From Lachnospiraceae bacterium UBA3316 (lineage in GTDB: Bacteria > Bacillota > Clostridia > Lachnospirales > Lachnospiraceae), in contig DESK01000010.1 of NCBI GenBank assembly GCA_002361955.1, forward strand, positions 7,649-71,648: a DNA stretch of 64,000 nucleotides, written 5' to 3'. Positions 36,478-44,957 of the stretch are shown here, piece after piece. The first letter of the stretch is position 1, and each line of letters opens with the position of its first letter. The translations under genes were made by a program, and so were the position numbers. The notes under the pieces were generated by a model. It worked only from the letters and a program-made list of their open reading frames with translations, did not search any database and was not told the DNA's origin.

Positions 36478-37413
36478 ATGAGTGATTTGTTAAATGTGTC
36501 GTCCAACCCTCATATCCGCTCGCAGGCCACCACAGAGAAGATCATGGGCCTGGTAGCGCTTGCGTTGCTTCCGGCTGCCGGTTTCGGCGTCCTGCATTTT
36601 GGGATGAACGCACTGTTGTTGATTGTGATATCTGTCGGAACGTGTGTCCTCACAGAGTATGTCTATGAGAGGCTGATGCACAGGAAGATTACAATTTCTG
36701 ACCTGAGCGCTGTGGTGACAGGCCTGCTGCTGGCCTTGAACCTGCCGCCCTCCGCGCCCTGGTGGATCCCGGTGGTCGGCGGTGTTTTCGCGATCCTGGT
36801 GGTAAAGCAGCTCTTTGGAGGGCTGGGGCAGAACTTCATGAACCCTGCGCTGGGAGCCAGGTGTTTTCTGTTGATCTCCTTTACCGGAAGGATGACAAAT
36901 TTCGCTTACGACGGCTTTACGGGAGCGACGCCCCTGGCGGCTATGAAGGCCGGGGAGAGCGTCAATCTTTTGGATATGTTTCTGGGCAACACGGCGGGAA
37001 CCATCGGTGAGACCTCCGTTCTGGCGATTCTGGTCGGCGCGGTGATCCTGCTGCTTTTCGGGGTGATTGACCTTCGCATACCGGGCACCTACCTGGGGAG
37101 CTTTGTAATTTTCCTGCTGCTTTTCGGAGGACATGGTTTTGACGGCCAGTACCTGCTGGGGCAGCTCTGCGGCGGCGGCCTGATGCTGGGAGCCTTTTTC
37201 ATGGCTACAGATTATGTGACGACGCCGATCACAAAAAATGGTCAGCTCATTTACGGATGTATTCTTGGAATCCTGACCGGACTTTTCCGCGTGTTCGGAA
37301 GCGCGGCGGAGGGCGTGTCCTACGCGATCATTTTCGGCAACCTTCTGGTGCCCCTGATCGAGAAGCTCACGCCGCCCACAGCATTTGGCAAAGGAGGGAA
37401 AAAGGATGCATAA
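36478..37413 (+). CDS. rnfD: Rnf complex subunit D (covalent-flavin membrane subunit)
   Basis: The 311-residue membrane protein starts with SSNPHIRS and has about nine transmembrane segments. DGFTGAT (D145 to T151) matches the ApbE recognition motif Dxx(S/T)GA(T/S), so T151 probably carries covalent FMN. It overlaps rnfG by eight bases. Confidence 0.95.
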   Translation: MSDLLNVSSNPHIRSQATTEKIMGLVALALLPAAGFGVLHFGMNALLLIVISVGTCVLTEYVYERLMHRKITISDLSAVVTGLLLALNLPPSAPWWIPVVGGVFAILVVKQLFGGLGQNFMNPALGARCFLLISFTGRMTNFAYDGFTGATPLAAMKAGESVNLLDMFLGNTAGTIGETSVLAILVGAVILLLFGVIDLRIPGTYLGSFVIFLLLFGGHGFDGQYLLGQLCGGGLMLGAFFMATDYVTTPITKNGQLIYGCILGILTGLFRVFGSAAEGVSYAIIFGNLLVPLIEKLTPPTAFGKGGKKDA

Positions 37414-38044
37414 GATTATAAAAAATGCCCTGATCCTGACGGCTATCACCCTGGTGGCAGGCGTGTGTCTGGGGTTTGTGTATGACATTACAAAGGGACC
37501 CATCGAGGCGCAGCAGAACCAGGAAAAGGAGGAGGCCTATCAGGCCGTATTTCCGGGGATGGCCTCTATGGAACCCGTCTATGGGCTGGAGGCAGAGGAG
37601 GACGCCGCAAAGGTCAGTGAAGAAGCTGCGAAAGCGCTGGAGGCAGAGGGCCTGGGAGACAGGAAGGTGGAAGAAGCCTATCTGGCGGCAGACGAAAAAG
37701 GACAAATCCTGGGCGTTGTCATGAATGTAACGACGTCCGGTTACGGCGGCGAGATTAATTTCTCCATGGGTATTCAGAAGGACGGTACGGTCAACGGTAT
37801 CGAGATCCTGTCCATCGGAGAGACGGCAGGACTTGGCATGAGAGCTACGGAGGATGAGTTTCAGGGCCAGTTCGCCGGGAAAAATGTGGAGCGCTTTACG
37901 GTCACCAAGTCGGGAGCCGCTTCAGACAGTGAGATTGACGCGATCAGCGGCGCTACGATCACTTCAAACGGCATGACGGACGGCGTCAATGCGGGGATCT
38001 GTTATTTTCAGAGCCTGACGGAAGGGGGCATTTTAGATGAATAA
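37406..38044 (+). CDS. rnfG: Rnf complex subunit G (covalent-flavin subunit)
   Basis: The 212 residues have one N-terminal transmembrane helix (about 6-27) and an extracytoplasmic FMN-binding domain. DAISGAT (D178 to T184) is the flavinylation site. The ATG at the end of rnfD is chosen because AAGGAGG lies eight bases upstream. The linker between helix and domain is Glu/Ala-rich (EEDAAKVSEEAAKALEAEG). Confidence 0.95.
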   Translation: MHKIIKNALILTAITLVAGVCLGFVYDITKGPIEAQQNQEKEEAYQAVFPGMASMEPVYGLEAEEDAAKVSEEAAKALEAEGLGDRKVEEAYLAADEKGQILGVVMNVTTSGYGGEINFSMGIQKDGTVNGIEILSIGETAGLGMRATEDEFQGQFAGKNVERFTVTKSGAASDSEIDAISGATITSNGMTDGVNAGICYFQSLTEGGILDE

Positions 38045-38723
38045 GATAACGGAACGCCTGTACAACGGGCTTGTAAAGGAAAATCCCACGTTTGTGCTGA
38101 TGCTGGGAATGTGTCCCACACTGGCAGTGACTACGTCCGCAGTCAACGGCCTGGGCATGGGGCTTACCACCACGGTGATTCTGGCGTTGTCAAACGCTAT
38201 GATAGCGGCCCTCAGGAAGATCATACCAAACGGCGTGCGTATGCCCGCCTTTATCGTGGTAGTGGCATCCTTTGTTACGATTGTGCAGTTTCTTTTGCAG
38301 GGATATGTGCCGAGCCTTTATGCAAGCCTTGGCATTTATATTCCGCTGATCGTGGTAAACTGTATTATCCTGGGAAGGGCGGAGGCCTACGCTTCCTTAA
38401 ATCCGGTGATCCCCTCCCTGTTTGACGGGATTGGCATGGGACTTGGTTTTACGGTAGGCCTGACCTGCATCGGCCTGGTAAGGGAGCTGATCGGATCCGG
38501 TAAAATTTTCGGCTTTCAGGTGATGCCGTCGTTCTATGAACCGGTGACGATCTTTATCCTGGCGCCGGGAGCCTTTCTGGTGCTGTCCATGCTGACAGCC
38601 CTCCAGAACAAGGTAAAGAAACATATGGAGAGCAAGGGACAGAAGACGAAAATCGGAACAGGCTGTACCGGTTCCTGCGCGTCCTGTACCAGCTCCTGCA
38701 CCAGTAAAGGAGGGGAAGCATAA
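38037..38723 (+). CDS. rnfE: Rnf complex subunit E with C-terminal cysteine cluster
   Basis: The 228-residue membrane subunit has about six transmembrane helices. MLGMCPTLAVTTSA and NCIILGRAEAY contain the Cys residues that in the RnfA/RnfE pair hold a membrane [2Fe-2S] centre. The cytoplasmic-side C-terminal tail carries four extra cysteines at 210, 214, 217 and 221 (C-x3-C-x2-C-x3-C) within a Gly/Ser/Thr-rich stretch. Overlaps rnfG by eight bases and rnfA by one base. Confidence 0.94.
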   Translation: MNKITERLYNGLVKENPTFVLMLGMCPTLAVTTSAVNGLGMGLTTTVILALSNAMIAALRKIIPNGVRMPAFIVVVASFVTIVQFLLQGYVPSLYASLGIYIPLIVVNCIILGRAEAYASLNPVIPSLFDGIGMGLGFTVGLTCIGLVRELIGSGKIFGFQVMPSFYEPVTIFILAPGAFLVLSMLTALQNKVKKHMESKGQKTKIGTGCTGSCASCTSSCTSKGGEA

Positions 38724-39298
38724 TGCGTGAATTGTTAATAATAGCGGTGGGCGCAGCCTTTATAAATAATGTAGTGCTGAGCCAGTTTTTGGGAATCTGC
38801 GCCTTCGTGGGCGTATCCAAGAAGACGGAGACGGCGGCAGGTATGGGAGCGGCAGTGGTGTTTGTCATCACGATTTCTTCCCTGGTGGCCGGGCTGATCT
38901 ACAAATATATCCTGGTACCCCTGGACGTAACGTATTTGCAGACGATCGTATTTATTCTCGTCATCGCCGCCCTGGTGCAGTTTGTGGAGATGATTGTGAA
39001 AAAGTACAGCAGATCCCTCTATAATGCCCTGGGCGTGTATCTTCCGCTGATCACTACGAACTGCGCGGTGCTCGGCGTGGCGCTAATCAATGTGACGAAA
39101 TCTTACTCCATTCTGGAAGGAGTGGTGAACGGCTTCGCGACGGCTGTGGGATTTTTGATATCTATCGTGTTGATGGCGGGTATCCGTGAAAAGACGGAGT
39201 ACAACGATATCCCGGAGTCCTTCAAGGGATCTCCCATCGTGCTTCTGACAGCGTGCCTGATGGCTATCGCGTTTTTCGGATTCTCTGGGCTGAAATAA
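38723..39298 (+). CDS. rnfA: Rnf complex subunit A
   Basis: The 191-residue membrane subunit is homologous to RnfE in inverted topology. FINNVVLSQFLGICAFVGVSK and LITTNCAVLGVAL hold the cluster cysteines. About six transmembrane helices. RBS AGGAGGGG inside the end of rnfE. Confidence 0.95.
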   Translation: MRELLIIAVGAAFINNVVLSQFLGICAFVGVSKKTETAAGMGAAVVFVITISSLVAGLIYKYILVPLDVTYLQTIVFILVIAALVQFVEMIVKKYSRSLYNALGVYLPLITTNCAVLGVALINVTKSYSILEGVVNGFATAVGFLISIVLMAGIREKTEYNDIPESFKGSPIVLLTACLMAIAFFGFSGLK

Positions 39299-39307
39299 GG
39301 AGGGCAT

Positions 39308-40108
39308 ATGAACGGAGTATTGATCGCCGCCCTGATCGTAGGCGGCACCGGCCTGATCCTGGGACTTTTTTTGGGATTGGCGGACAAGAAATTTAAGGTG
39401 GAAGTAGATGAAAAAGTAGAAAGAATCCGGGCGGAGCTGCCCGGCAATAACTGCGGCGGCTGCGGATACGCAGGCTGCGACGCGGTGGCCCAGGCCATAG
39501 CGGACGGGGAAGCGGAGGTTTCGGCCTGTCCGGTAGGAGGCAGCGCGGCGGCTGCGAAGATCGCCGCTATCATGGGGAAGGAAGCGGGAGAGAGCGCCCG
39601 TCTGACAGCCTTTGTCAAGTGTGCCGGAACCTGCGATAAAACCCATGTAAATTATGAGTATTACGGTGTGAGGGACTGTGAAATGATGGGCTTTGTGCCC
39701 GCCGGAGGGCCAAAGAGCTGCGACTACGGCTGCCTGGGATATGGTTCCTGCGTACAGGCCTGCCAGTTTGACGCGATCCATGTGATTGATGGAGTTGCCG
39801 TGGTGGACAGAGAGAAGTGCAAAGCCTGCGGAGCCTGCGTGAAGCGGTGCCCGAAGCATCTGATTGAGCTGATCCCCTATGAGGCGTCCTATCAGGTACA
39901 GTGCGCTTCCAGGGAGAAAGGAAAAGACGTGATGCAGGCCTGCCAGACAGGATGCATCGGCTGTAAGAAATGTGAGAAGGAGTGTCCCCAGGGGGCCGTC
40001 ACAGTTACAGACAATGTGGCCCGCATAGATTACAGCAAATGTAAAAACTGCGGCATCTGTGCCTCTGTATGCCCGAGAAAGATTATCCATCCGGCGCCGC
40101 AAAAGTAA
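39308..40108 (+). CDS. rnfB: Rnf complex subunit B (multi-cluster ferredoxin subunit)
   Basis: Electron entry from ferredoxin. The 266 residues have an N-terminal transmembrane helix (about 5-24), the NNCGGCGYAGCDAVA-CPVGG cluster motif (about 46-75), and then further iron-sulfur motifs: CDYGCLGYGSCVQAC, CKACGACVKRCP, CIGCKKCEKECP and CKNCGICASVCP. That suggests five or more clusters, the long clostridial form. Last gene of the operon. Confidence 0.95.
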   Translation: MNGVLIAALIVGGTGLILGLFLGLADKKFKVEVDEKVERIRAELPGNNCGGCGYAGCDAVAQAIADGEAEVSACPVGGSAAAAKIAAIMGKEAGESARLTAFVKCAGTCDKTHVNYEYYGVRDCEMMGFVPAGGPKSCDYGCLGYGSCVQACQFDAIHVIDGVAVVDREKCKACGACVKRCPKHLIELIPYEASYQVQCASREKGKDVMQACQTGCIGCKKCEKECPQGAVTVTDNVARIDYSKCKNCGICASVCPRKIIHPAPQK

Positions 40109-40145
40109 ACCTTTGGATAAGAATATGAAGCTTTTCTTAAGATGA

Positions 40146-40191
40146 TTGAAATTGCCCTAGGGATGCCTTATACTTGTCTCATAATGACAAG
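40146..40191 (+). promoter_or_regulatory. Promoter with dyad operator before the cell-wall-repeat gene
   Basis: TTGAAA-N17-TATACT. Overlapping the predicted start is a perfect dyad CTTGTC-N7-GACAAG (40173-40191), a possible repressor site. Confidence 0.7.
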
Positions 40192-40209
40192 AGAAGGGAG
40201 TTGTTGTAA

Positions 40210-41196
40210 ATGAAAAAGAGAAGGTTTGTCACTGCGCTGATCCTGATGCTTCTGTTTGCTTTCTGTATGGCAGGGACAGCCCTGGCGGCCAAAGCGCCGG
40301 AGGGCCTTGTGACGGAAGGAAATGTCACGTATTTTTATAAGGATGGCGTAAGAAAGAAGGGCTGGCAGGTAATCGGAAAGAAACGCTATTTCTTCCGCAA
40401 AAACAATGCCCAGATGGTAAAAGGCCGTTTCATGGTAAACGGTACCATGTATTACTTCAATACAAAGGGCGTATGTGTAAAAAAGCTCCCGGACGCAGGA
40501 TGGGAGACTGACGCAAAGGGAATCCGCTTCAGCGACGGAATGGATAAGTACCTGCGGAACGGCTGGAAGACGATTCAGGGAAATACTTACTACTTTAATA
40601 AGAGAGGATATGCCCTGACAGGATTTAAGAAAATCGGGGATTACAAGTATTACTTTACGTCCAAAGGCGTGCGCAGGGTAAACAAATGGGTGCGTATCAA
40701 CGGTTCCAAGTATTATTTCGGCGCAGACGGAAAGATGGTGCGCAATGCCTGGGTGGGCGACGCCTATCTGGGAGACGACGGCAGGCAGATTGTGGACTAT
40801 GTGGATGAGACAAGGGATAATCCCAGAAAAACAGGCTGGGTAGGCTATGGACGGCTCTGGCGTTATTACAAGAACGGCGGCCTTGTCACAGGCTGGAAAA
40901 ACATTGAAGGAAAGCGCTACTTCTTCCAGTCCACAGGCTACATGAAGATTGGCTGGTACAACGACGGGCAGAATTATTACTTCCTGAATACCACGCCGGG
41001 ACGGGGAACCATCGGCGTGATGGCCACCAACTTTATGAGGATCGACGGAAAGGTTTACTATTTCTTCCCGAAGCAGGTGAAGGATTCCACCGGGGCGGTG
41101 CATCCCATCGGAAGCATGGCCAGAAATCTGAAGATCCGCTACAACGACAAGGAATATTCCTTTGACAAGCAGGGTGTGTGCCAGGAATTAAAGTAA
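40210..41196 (+). CDS. Secreted protein with cell-wall-binding (choline/glucan-binding type) repeats
   Basis: The 328 residues have a signal peptide (FVTALILMLLFAFCMAGTALA) followed by about ten repeats of roughly 20 residues of the GW-x-x-I-x-G-x-x-YYF type (GWQVIGKKRYFF, GWKTIQGNTYYFN, GWKNIEGKRYFF, GWYNDGQNYYFL). No catalytic domain is seen. The protein is predicted to sit on wall or extracellular glycan. It lies between the rnf operon and apbE, but has its own promoter and terminator, so it is a separate unit. Confidence 0.88.
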   Translation: MKKRRFVTALILMLLFAFCMAGTALAAKAPEGLVTEGNVTYFYKDGVRKKGWQVIGKKRYFFRKNNAQMVKGRFMVNGTMYYFNTKGVCVKKLPDAGWETDAKGIRFSDGMDKYLRNGWKTIQGNTYYFNKRGYALTGFKKIGDYKYYFTSKGVRRVNKWVRINGSKYYFGADGKMVRNAWVGDAYLGDDGRQIVDYVDETRDNPRKTGWVGYGRLWRYYKNGGLVTGWKNIEGKRYFFQSTGYMKIGWYNDGQNYYFLNTTPGRGTIGVMATNFMRIDGKVYYFFPKQVKDSTGAVHPIGSMARNLKIRYNDKEYSFDKQGVCQELK

Positions 41197-41218
41197 ATCT
41201 GGCGTTCATACAACATAA

Positions 41219-41264
41219 AACAGGAGACAGACATTGCCGGAAGGCAGTGTCTGTCTCCTGTTTT
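41219..41264 (+). terminator. Terminator after the cell-wall-repeat gene
   Basis: Long stem AACAGGAGACAGACA against TGTCTGTCTCCTGTT with an inner GCC/GGC, followed by TTTTA. Confidence 0.85.
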
Positions 41265-41370
41265 ATTGTCACGGGCAGCGAGCTAAGTGACGGGCCTGCG
41301 CGGGCATTTGGCGGATGGGGCGGGGGCCAAATCCCTCCGCTGCGCCGGGGAACCTTTTATGCCCCAGCCT

Positions 41371-42384
41371 TCACTGGCCGCGGGAATCCAGGGGGAACCC
41401 GGAAGAGGTGTGCAGCTCATAATCCTCCGTGATAAACAGGGCTTCCGTATCCTTCAGGGATTCTATGAGACGAAGGCCTGCCTCCTGCCCCAGGCCAAAG
41501 CAGCAGGTGGCCAGGGCGTCTGCGTCGGCGGAGGAAGGGCACAGGATCGTGACGCTGAGGAGACCGTTTGTGAAGGGGAAGCCATCTTCTGGGTTCAGCA
41601 GGTGGTGGTACAGCACCCCATCCTCCTCAAAGCAGCGCTCATACACACCGGAGGTCACTAAAGACTGGCCGCGGAGCTCTACGGCGGCAATGGAATCGTT
41701 TCCGTCTGAAAACGGCCTCCGTATGCCTACCCGGAAGGGCTGTCCGTCCGCCTTTTCCCCCAGGGCCAGGATATTTCCCCCCAGGTCGATCAGCGCGCCC
41801 GTTACGCCTGATTTCTCCAGAAAGCCGTTCAGCCTGTCCGCAATATAGCCTTTTGCGATCCCGCCCAGGTCCAGGGCGGCCTCGGGATCCTTAAGGGTAA
41901 CGGTCGTCCCCTCGATGGTTACGTTTTCGTAACTCACGTGGCTCAGTGCCCTTTCGATAGCCGGACCGTCGGGCTTTTGCGGGTCTTCCCCGCGGAAATT
42001 CCAGAGCTCGGACAGGGGGGCGATCGTGCAGTCAAACACGCCGTCTGTCAGCCTGCTGTATTCCAAGGCCTTACCGATCAATGCTGCCGTTTCTTCTGAA
42101 ACTTCGGTAGGTTCTCCGGCGGAATGGTTGATCCTGTAAATATCACTTCCCTCCACTGTCCGCGACAGCAGCTCCTCATAGTCCTCGCACATGGAAAAAC
42201 ACGCATCCAGCAGCCCTTCCCTGTCTGTTTCTTTCTCCGCCCCGTAAATTGTCAGCGTCACCGTGGTATCAAAATAGATCCCGCTTCGGCTTAAGGGTTC
42301 CGTCTGGCTTTTGCATCCCGCCGCTGCCAGGGCAGTCAGGGCAGCGAGAGCAGCCGTATACAATTTTTTCGTCCATCTGCGCAT
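41371..42384 (-). CDS. apbE: FAD:protein FMN transferase (lipoprotein)
   Basis: Attaches FMN covalently to Thr in Dxx(S/T)GA(T/S) motifs of Rnf/Nqr-type subunits. The 337-residue protein begins with a lipoprotein signal (lipobox LAAAGC). ISYFDTTVTLTIYG-like GIYFDTTVTLTIYG, the YSRLTDGVFDCTIAPLSELWNF region, ALDLGGIAKGYIADR, LIDLGGN and SGVYERCF are family motifs. Extracytoplasmic location matches the flavin sites of RnfD and RnfG encoded just upstream on the other strand. RBS AAGGAG. Confidence 0.94.
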   Translation of the reverse strand: MRRWTKKLYTAALAALTALAAAGCKSQTEPLSRSGIYFDTTVTLTIYGAEKETDREGLLDACFSMCEDYEELLSRTVEGSDIYRINHSAGEPTEVSEETAALIGKALEYSRLTDGVFDCTIAPLSELWNFRGEDPQKPDGPAIERALSHVSYENVTIEGTTVTLKDPEAALDLGGIAKGYIADRLNGFLEKSGVTGALIDLGGNILALGEKADGQPFRVGIRRPFSDGNDSIAAVELRGQSLVTSGVYERCFEEDGVLYHHLLNPEDGFPFTNGLLSVTILCPSSADADALATCCFGLGQEAGLRLIESLKDTEALFITEDYELHTSSGFPLDSRGQ

Positions 42385-42578
42385 GTTTGTGACTCCTTAT
42401 TTCGTATGTATCATGTTGGTTTCCGCGTCAAAAGCCAGAATCCACGCCGGGTTTGTATGGCGGTGGATGAAAGACTTTATGGTAGGTAAACCGGTTTTGG
42501 CAGTTAAAGCAATGGTGCCTGCAAAGCTTGGCCTGATCAAACCCAGTATAATATATGGGAAAAAAACGTAAATAGGTA

Positions 42579-42607
42579 TTGATTTTGTATATTATATAAT
42601 ATATAAT
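42579..42607 (+). promoter_or_regulatory. Promoter and palindromic operator of the PadR module
   Basis: TTGATT-N17-TATAAT. A perfect 16-base palindrome TATATTATATAATATA (42588-42603) fills most of the spacer and touches the -10 box, a plausible autoregulatory PadR site. The other half of this 289-base gap should hold the apbE promoter, which I could not pin down. Confidence 0.6.
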
Positions 42608-42673
42608 ATGGAATATAGAAACATATATACACTTCAAACATATACATAATCGTGAGGTATAAGGAGGCGGCCT

Positions 42674-42994
42674 ATGATTTATCAATTGGGGTCCACTCTT
42701 ACAGACGCGATCGTGCTGGCGATTATAGCCAGGGGGGACGCCTATGGGTATTCCATATCCCAGCAGATCAAGAGAGTGGCCGATATCAAAGAATCCACCC
42801 TGTATCCGGTGCTGCGCAGGCTGCAGCAGAAAGGATACCTGGAAACGTATGACCAGCCCTATCAGGGGCGAAACAGAAAGTATTACTTTATGACAGAGGC
42901 GGGAAGACGCCAATATCAATATTACGTAGAGGAATGGAAGAGATACAGCGCGGAAGTGGAAGAGATTATGATGGGAGGGATACAAAATGAGTAG
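42674..42994 (+). CDS. PadR-family transcriptional regulator
   Basis: A 106-residue winged-helix repressor. DAIVLAIIARGDAYGYSISQQI and ESTLYPVLRRLQQKGYLETY form the DNA-binding domain, and YYFMTEAGRRQYQ the wing, with a short dimerisation helix (class II PadR). RBS AAGGAGG. It overlaps the next gene by eight bases. In Firmicutes such regulators sit with DUF1700/DUF4097 genes and respond to envelope stress or antibiotics. Confidence 0.93.
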   Translation: MIYQLGSTLTDAIVLAIIARGDAYGYSISQQIKRVADIKESTLYPVLRRLQQKGYLETYDQPYQGRNRKYYFMTEAGRRQYQYYVEEWKRYSAEVEEIMMGGIQNE

Positions 42995-43571
42995 AGAAGA
43001 ATACCTGCGGGCATTGTCCAGGGAGTTGCGCAGACTTCCGAAGGACGAATACGAAAAAGCCATGGACTATTATGTCGAGTATTTTGAGGATGCAGGGCCC
43101 GAAAAAGAACAGGCCATCATTGCGGAGCTGGGAGCGCCCAGGGATGTGGCGGCCCAGATCATCATGGACGCGGCCATAGAAAGGATGGATAAGCCTGCGA
43201 AATCTGTGAAAAGAGGACTGGGAACGATTTGGATCGTGCTTCTGGCCCTGTGCGCGGCGCCCATTGCCCTGCCGGTGGTTCTGGTGCTTCTTGCATGCGC
43301 GGCGTGCGTGCTGGCAGGGATCGCCATGGTGCTTTTTGGCGCGTTTCTGGTGGTGGCGGTGGGAGTGGCCGCGGGAATCGTGGAGGTTGTGTGCGGCGTA
43401 GTGCTTCTGGGCGCCCATCCGGCATCGGGCATGGCGGCAATCGGCCTGGGGCTGGCTTTTCTTGGCCTTAGCATCCTGGGTGGTTTCCTGGTGCTGTGGG
43501 TTTGCAAATGGATCATGATAGGTATCCGGGCGCTGTTCCGGTGGCTGATGAGAAGGAGGAAAAAGGCATGA
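42987..43571 (+). CDS. DUF1700 (HAAS-type) membrane protein
   Basis: The 194 residues have an N-terminal soluble helical HAAS domain (MSREEYLRALSRELRRLPKD, YYVEYFEDAG, IIAELGAPRDVAAQI) followed by three or four hydrophobic segments from about residue 78 to 180 and a basic end RRRKKA. In the family the HAAS domain is thought to sense or transmit a signal to partner proteins. It overlaps padR and the DUF4097 gene, so all three are one transcription unit. Confidence 0.88.
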   Translation: MSREEYLRALSRELRRLPKDEYEKAMDYYVEYFEDAGPEKEQAIIAELGAPRDVAAQIIMDAAIERMDKPAKSVKRGLGTIWIVLLALCAAPIALPVVLVLLACAACVLAGIAMVLFGAFLVVAVGVAAGIVEVVCGVVLLGAHPASGMAAIGLGLAFLGLSILGGFLVLWVCKWIMIGIRALFRWLMRRRKKA

Positions 43572-44797
43572 AGAGATACCAGAAAATATTATTGGGTACT
43601 TCCGTCTGCCTGATTATAGGCGGGGGTATCCTGGGAGTAGCCGGGATCGCCCTGGGAGGAAATCCCGGATTCGCCATCACGAATGAGGGCGTTAAGACAA
43701 AGGAGGATTTGGAGCTCAGTAAATTTGTAGAAAAAAGTGTGCCGTTGCAAGGCGTTTCCAGCCTGGAGATTACCTGCAGGGAGGGAGACGTGGAATTCCT
43801 GGAGGGCGACAGCTTTCACGTGGAATATGGCTACGACGAAAAGCACATGCAGGTGAAGCAGCAAAAACAGGATGCAGCCTGGATCTTTGACAGCAGCTAT
43901 GTGAAGCAGGTGAATTTTGTGGGGATGAGCTTTTTCTGGGATTCCATAGACACCAGGCAGCAGGCCTACCTTCGGGTTTACATTCCCAGGAAAACAAAGC
44001 TTTCAGAGCTTAAGGTGAAGAACGCTTACGGAAAGGTGAAGCTTTCTATCCCGAAGCTGCAGGCAGAAACGATAAAGATCATTACGGAATCGGGGAACCT
44101 GGAAGCCTCCGGGGTTACCGGGAAGAAAACAGACCTGGAGCTGGATTATGGGGACCTGGAGCTGTCGGACTGCACCTTTACCGATCTTTCCATAAAAAGT
44201 GAGAGCGGAAGCTGCACTCTGTCAGACATGAAAGCAGAGGATTTGAAGCTGGAAATGGATTACGGGGAGCTGGCCATGAACGGCGTGGCAGCCGATACGC
44301 TGTCCGTCAAGGGAGAGTCCGGAAATCTCAGCCTGGAGGACGTGGAAGGGAAGGACGTGGCGCTGCGCAGCGATTATGGAGAGATGATGCTTACCTCTGT
44401 GGCGGCGGAGCAGAGCCTGCGGCTTGAGAATGAGAGCGGCAATATCAGCCTTAAGCAGGTGAAAACAGCTAAGCTTGATCTTCTCAATGAAAGCGGGAGC
44501 GTGGATGGAAACACCTTGGAGATTGCAGACGGAACGCTGGAGCTTTCTTACGGGGAGTGTAACCTTGACAAGCTGACCGTGGGAAATTTAAAAGTGACAA
44601 GTGAGTGCGGAGGGATCAGTCTGGGTTTGGAAGAGGAAGAGAAAGCCTACAGCATGGTTCTGGCGGCAGAGTACGGGGATGTGGAGATCAACGGCGAAAA
44701 CAAGGGAAGCAATGTCACCATGGAGCGGGAGAATGCCAAAAACAGGCTGGATCTGTACAACGAGAACGGCAGTATCACCATAACGACGACAAAGTAA
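43568..44797 (+). CDS. DUF4097 beta-helix protein of the PadR module
   Basis: A 409-residue surface-exposed protein with one N-terminal transmembrane segment (about 5-27) followed by repeats of about 20-40 residues that alternate 'DYGDLEL/DYGELAM' and 'ESGNLSLED/ESGNISLK' units, characteristic of the right-handed beta-helix adhesin-like DUF4097 fold. ATGA overlap with DUF1700; RBS AGGAGG. The ATG at the overlap is chosen over earlier in-frame codons that run through DUF1700. The role is unknown, probably envelope-stress related. Confidence 0.87.
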   Translation: MKRYQKILLGTSVCLIIGGGILGVAGIALGGNPGFAITNEGVKTKEDLELSKFVEKSVPLQGVSSLEITCREGDVEFLEGDSFHVEYGYDEKHMQVKQQKQDAAWIFDSSYVKQVNFVGMSFFWDSIDTRQQAYLRVYIPRKTKLSELKVKNAYGKVKLSIPKLQAETIKIITESGNLEASGVTGKKTDLELDYGDLELSDCTFTDLSIKSESGSCTLSDMKAEDLKLEMDYGELAMNGVAADTLSVKGESGNLSLEDVEGKDVALRSDYGEMMLTSVAAEQSLRLENESGNISLKQVKTAKLDLLNESGSVDGNTLEIADGTLELSYGECNLDKLTVGNLKVTSECGGISLGLEEEEKAYSMVLAAEYGDVEINGENKGSNVTMERENAKNRLDLYNENGSITITTTK

Positions 44798-44867
44798 AGC
44801 TGGTTACTGTGAACGAAATGAACAGAAACACAAAGCTTAGGAGTTTCTTAAATCGGAGATAAGTATA

Positions 44868-44897
44868 TTGATTTTTAACAAGGGCCGGTGCTATAAT
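44868..44897 (+). promoter_or_regulatory. Promoter for the PAP2 gene
   Basis: TTGATT-N18-TATAAT with an extended TGc, about 60 bases before the gene. Confidence 0.65.
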
Positions 44898-44957
44898 GAC
44901 TCAAGCATATAGGTGGGTATTGAAAGGTGAAAGGATAGCCTGTTTGGAGAGGTGAAT

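Noticed and set aside
36490..37503. 337-codon frame opposite rnfD
   Set aside because: Shadow of a membrane-protein gene; it would be very Gln/His/Arg-rich, typical of such antisense readings.
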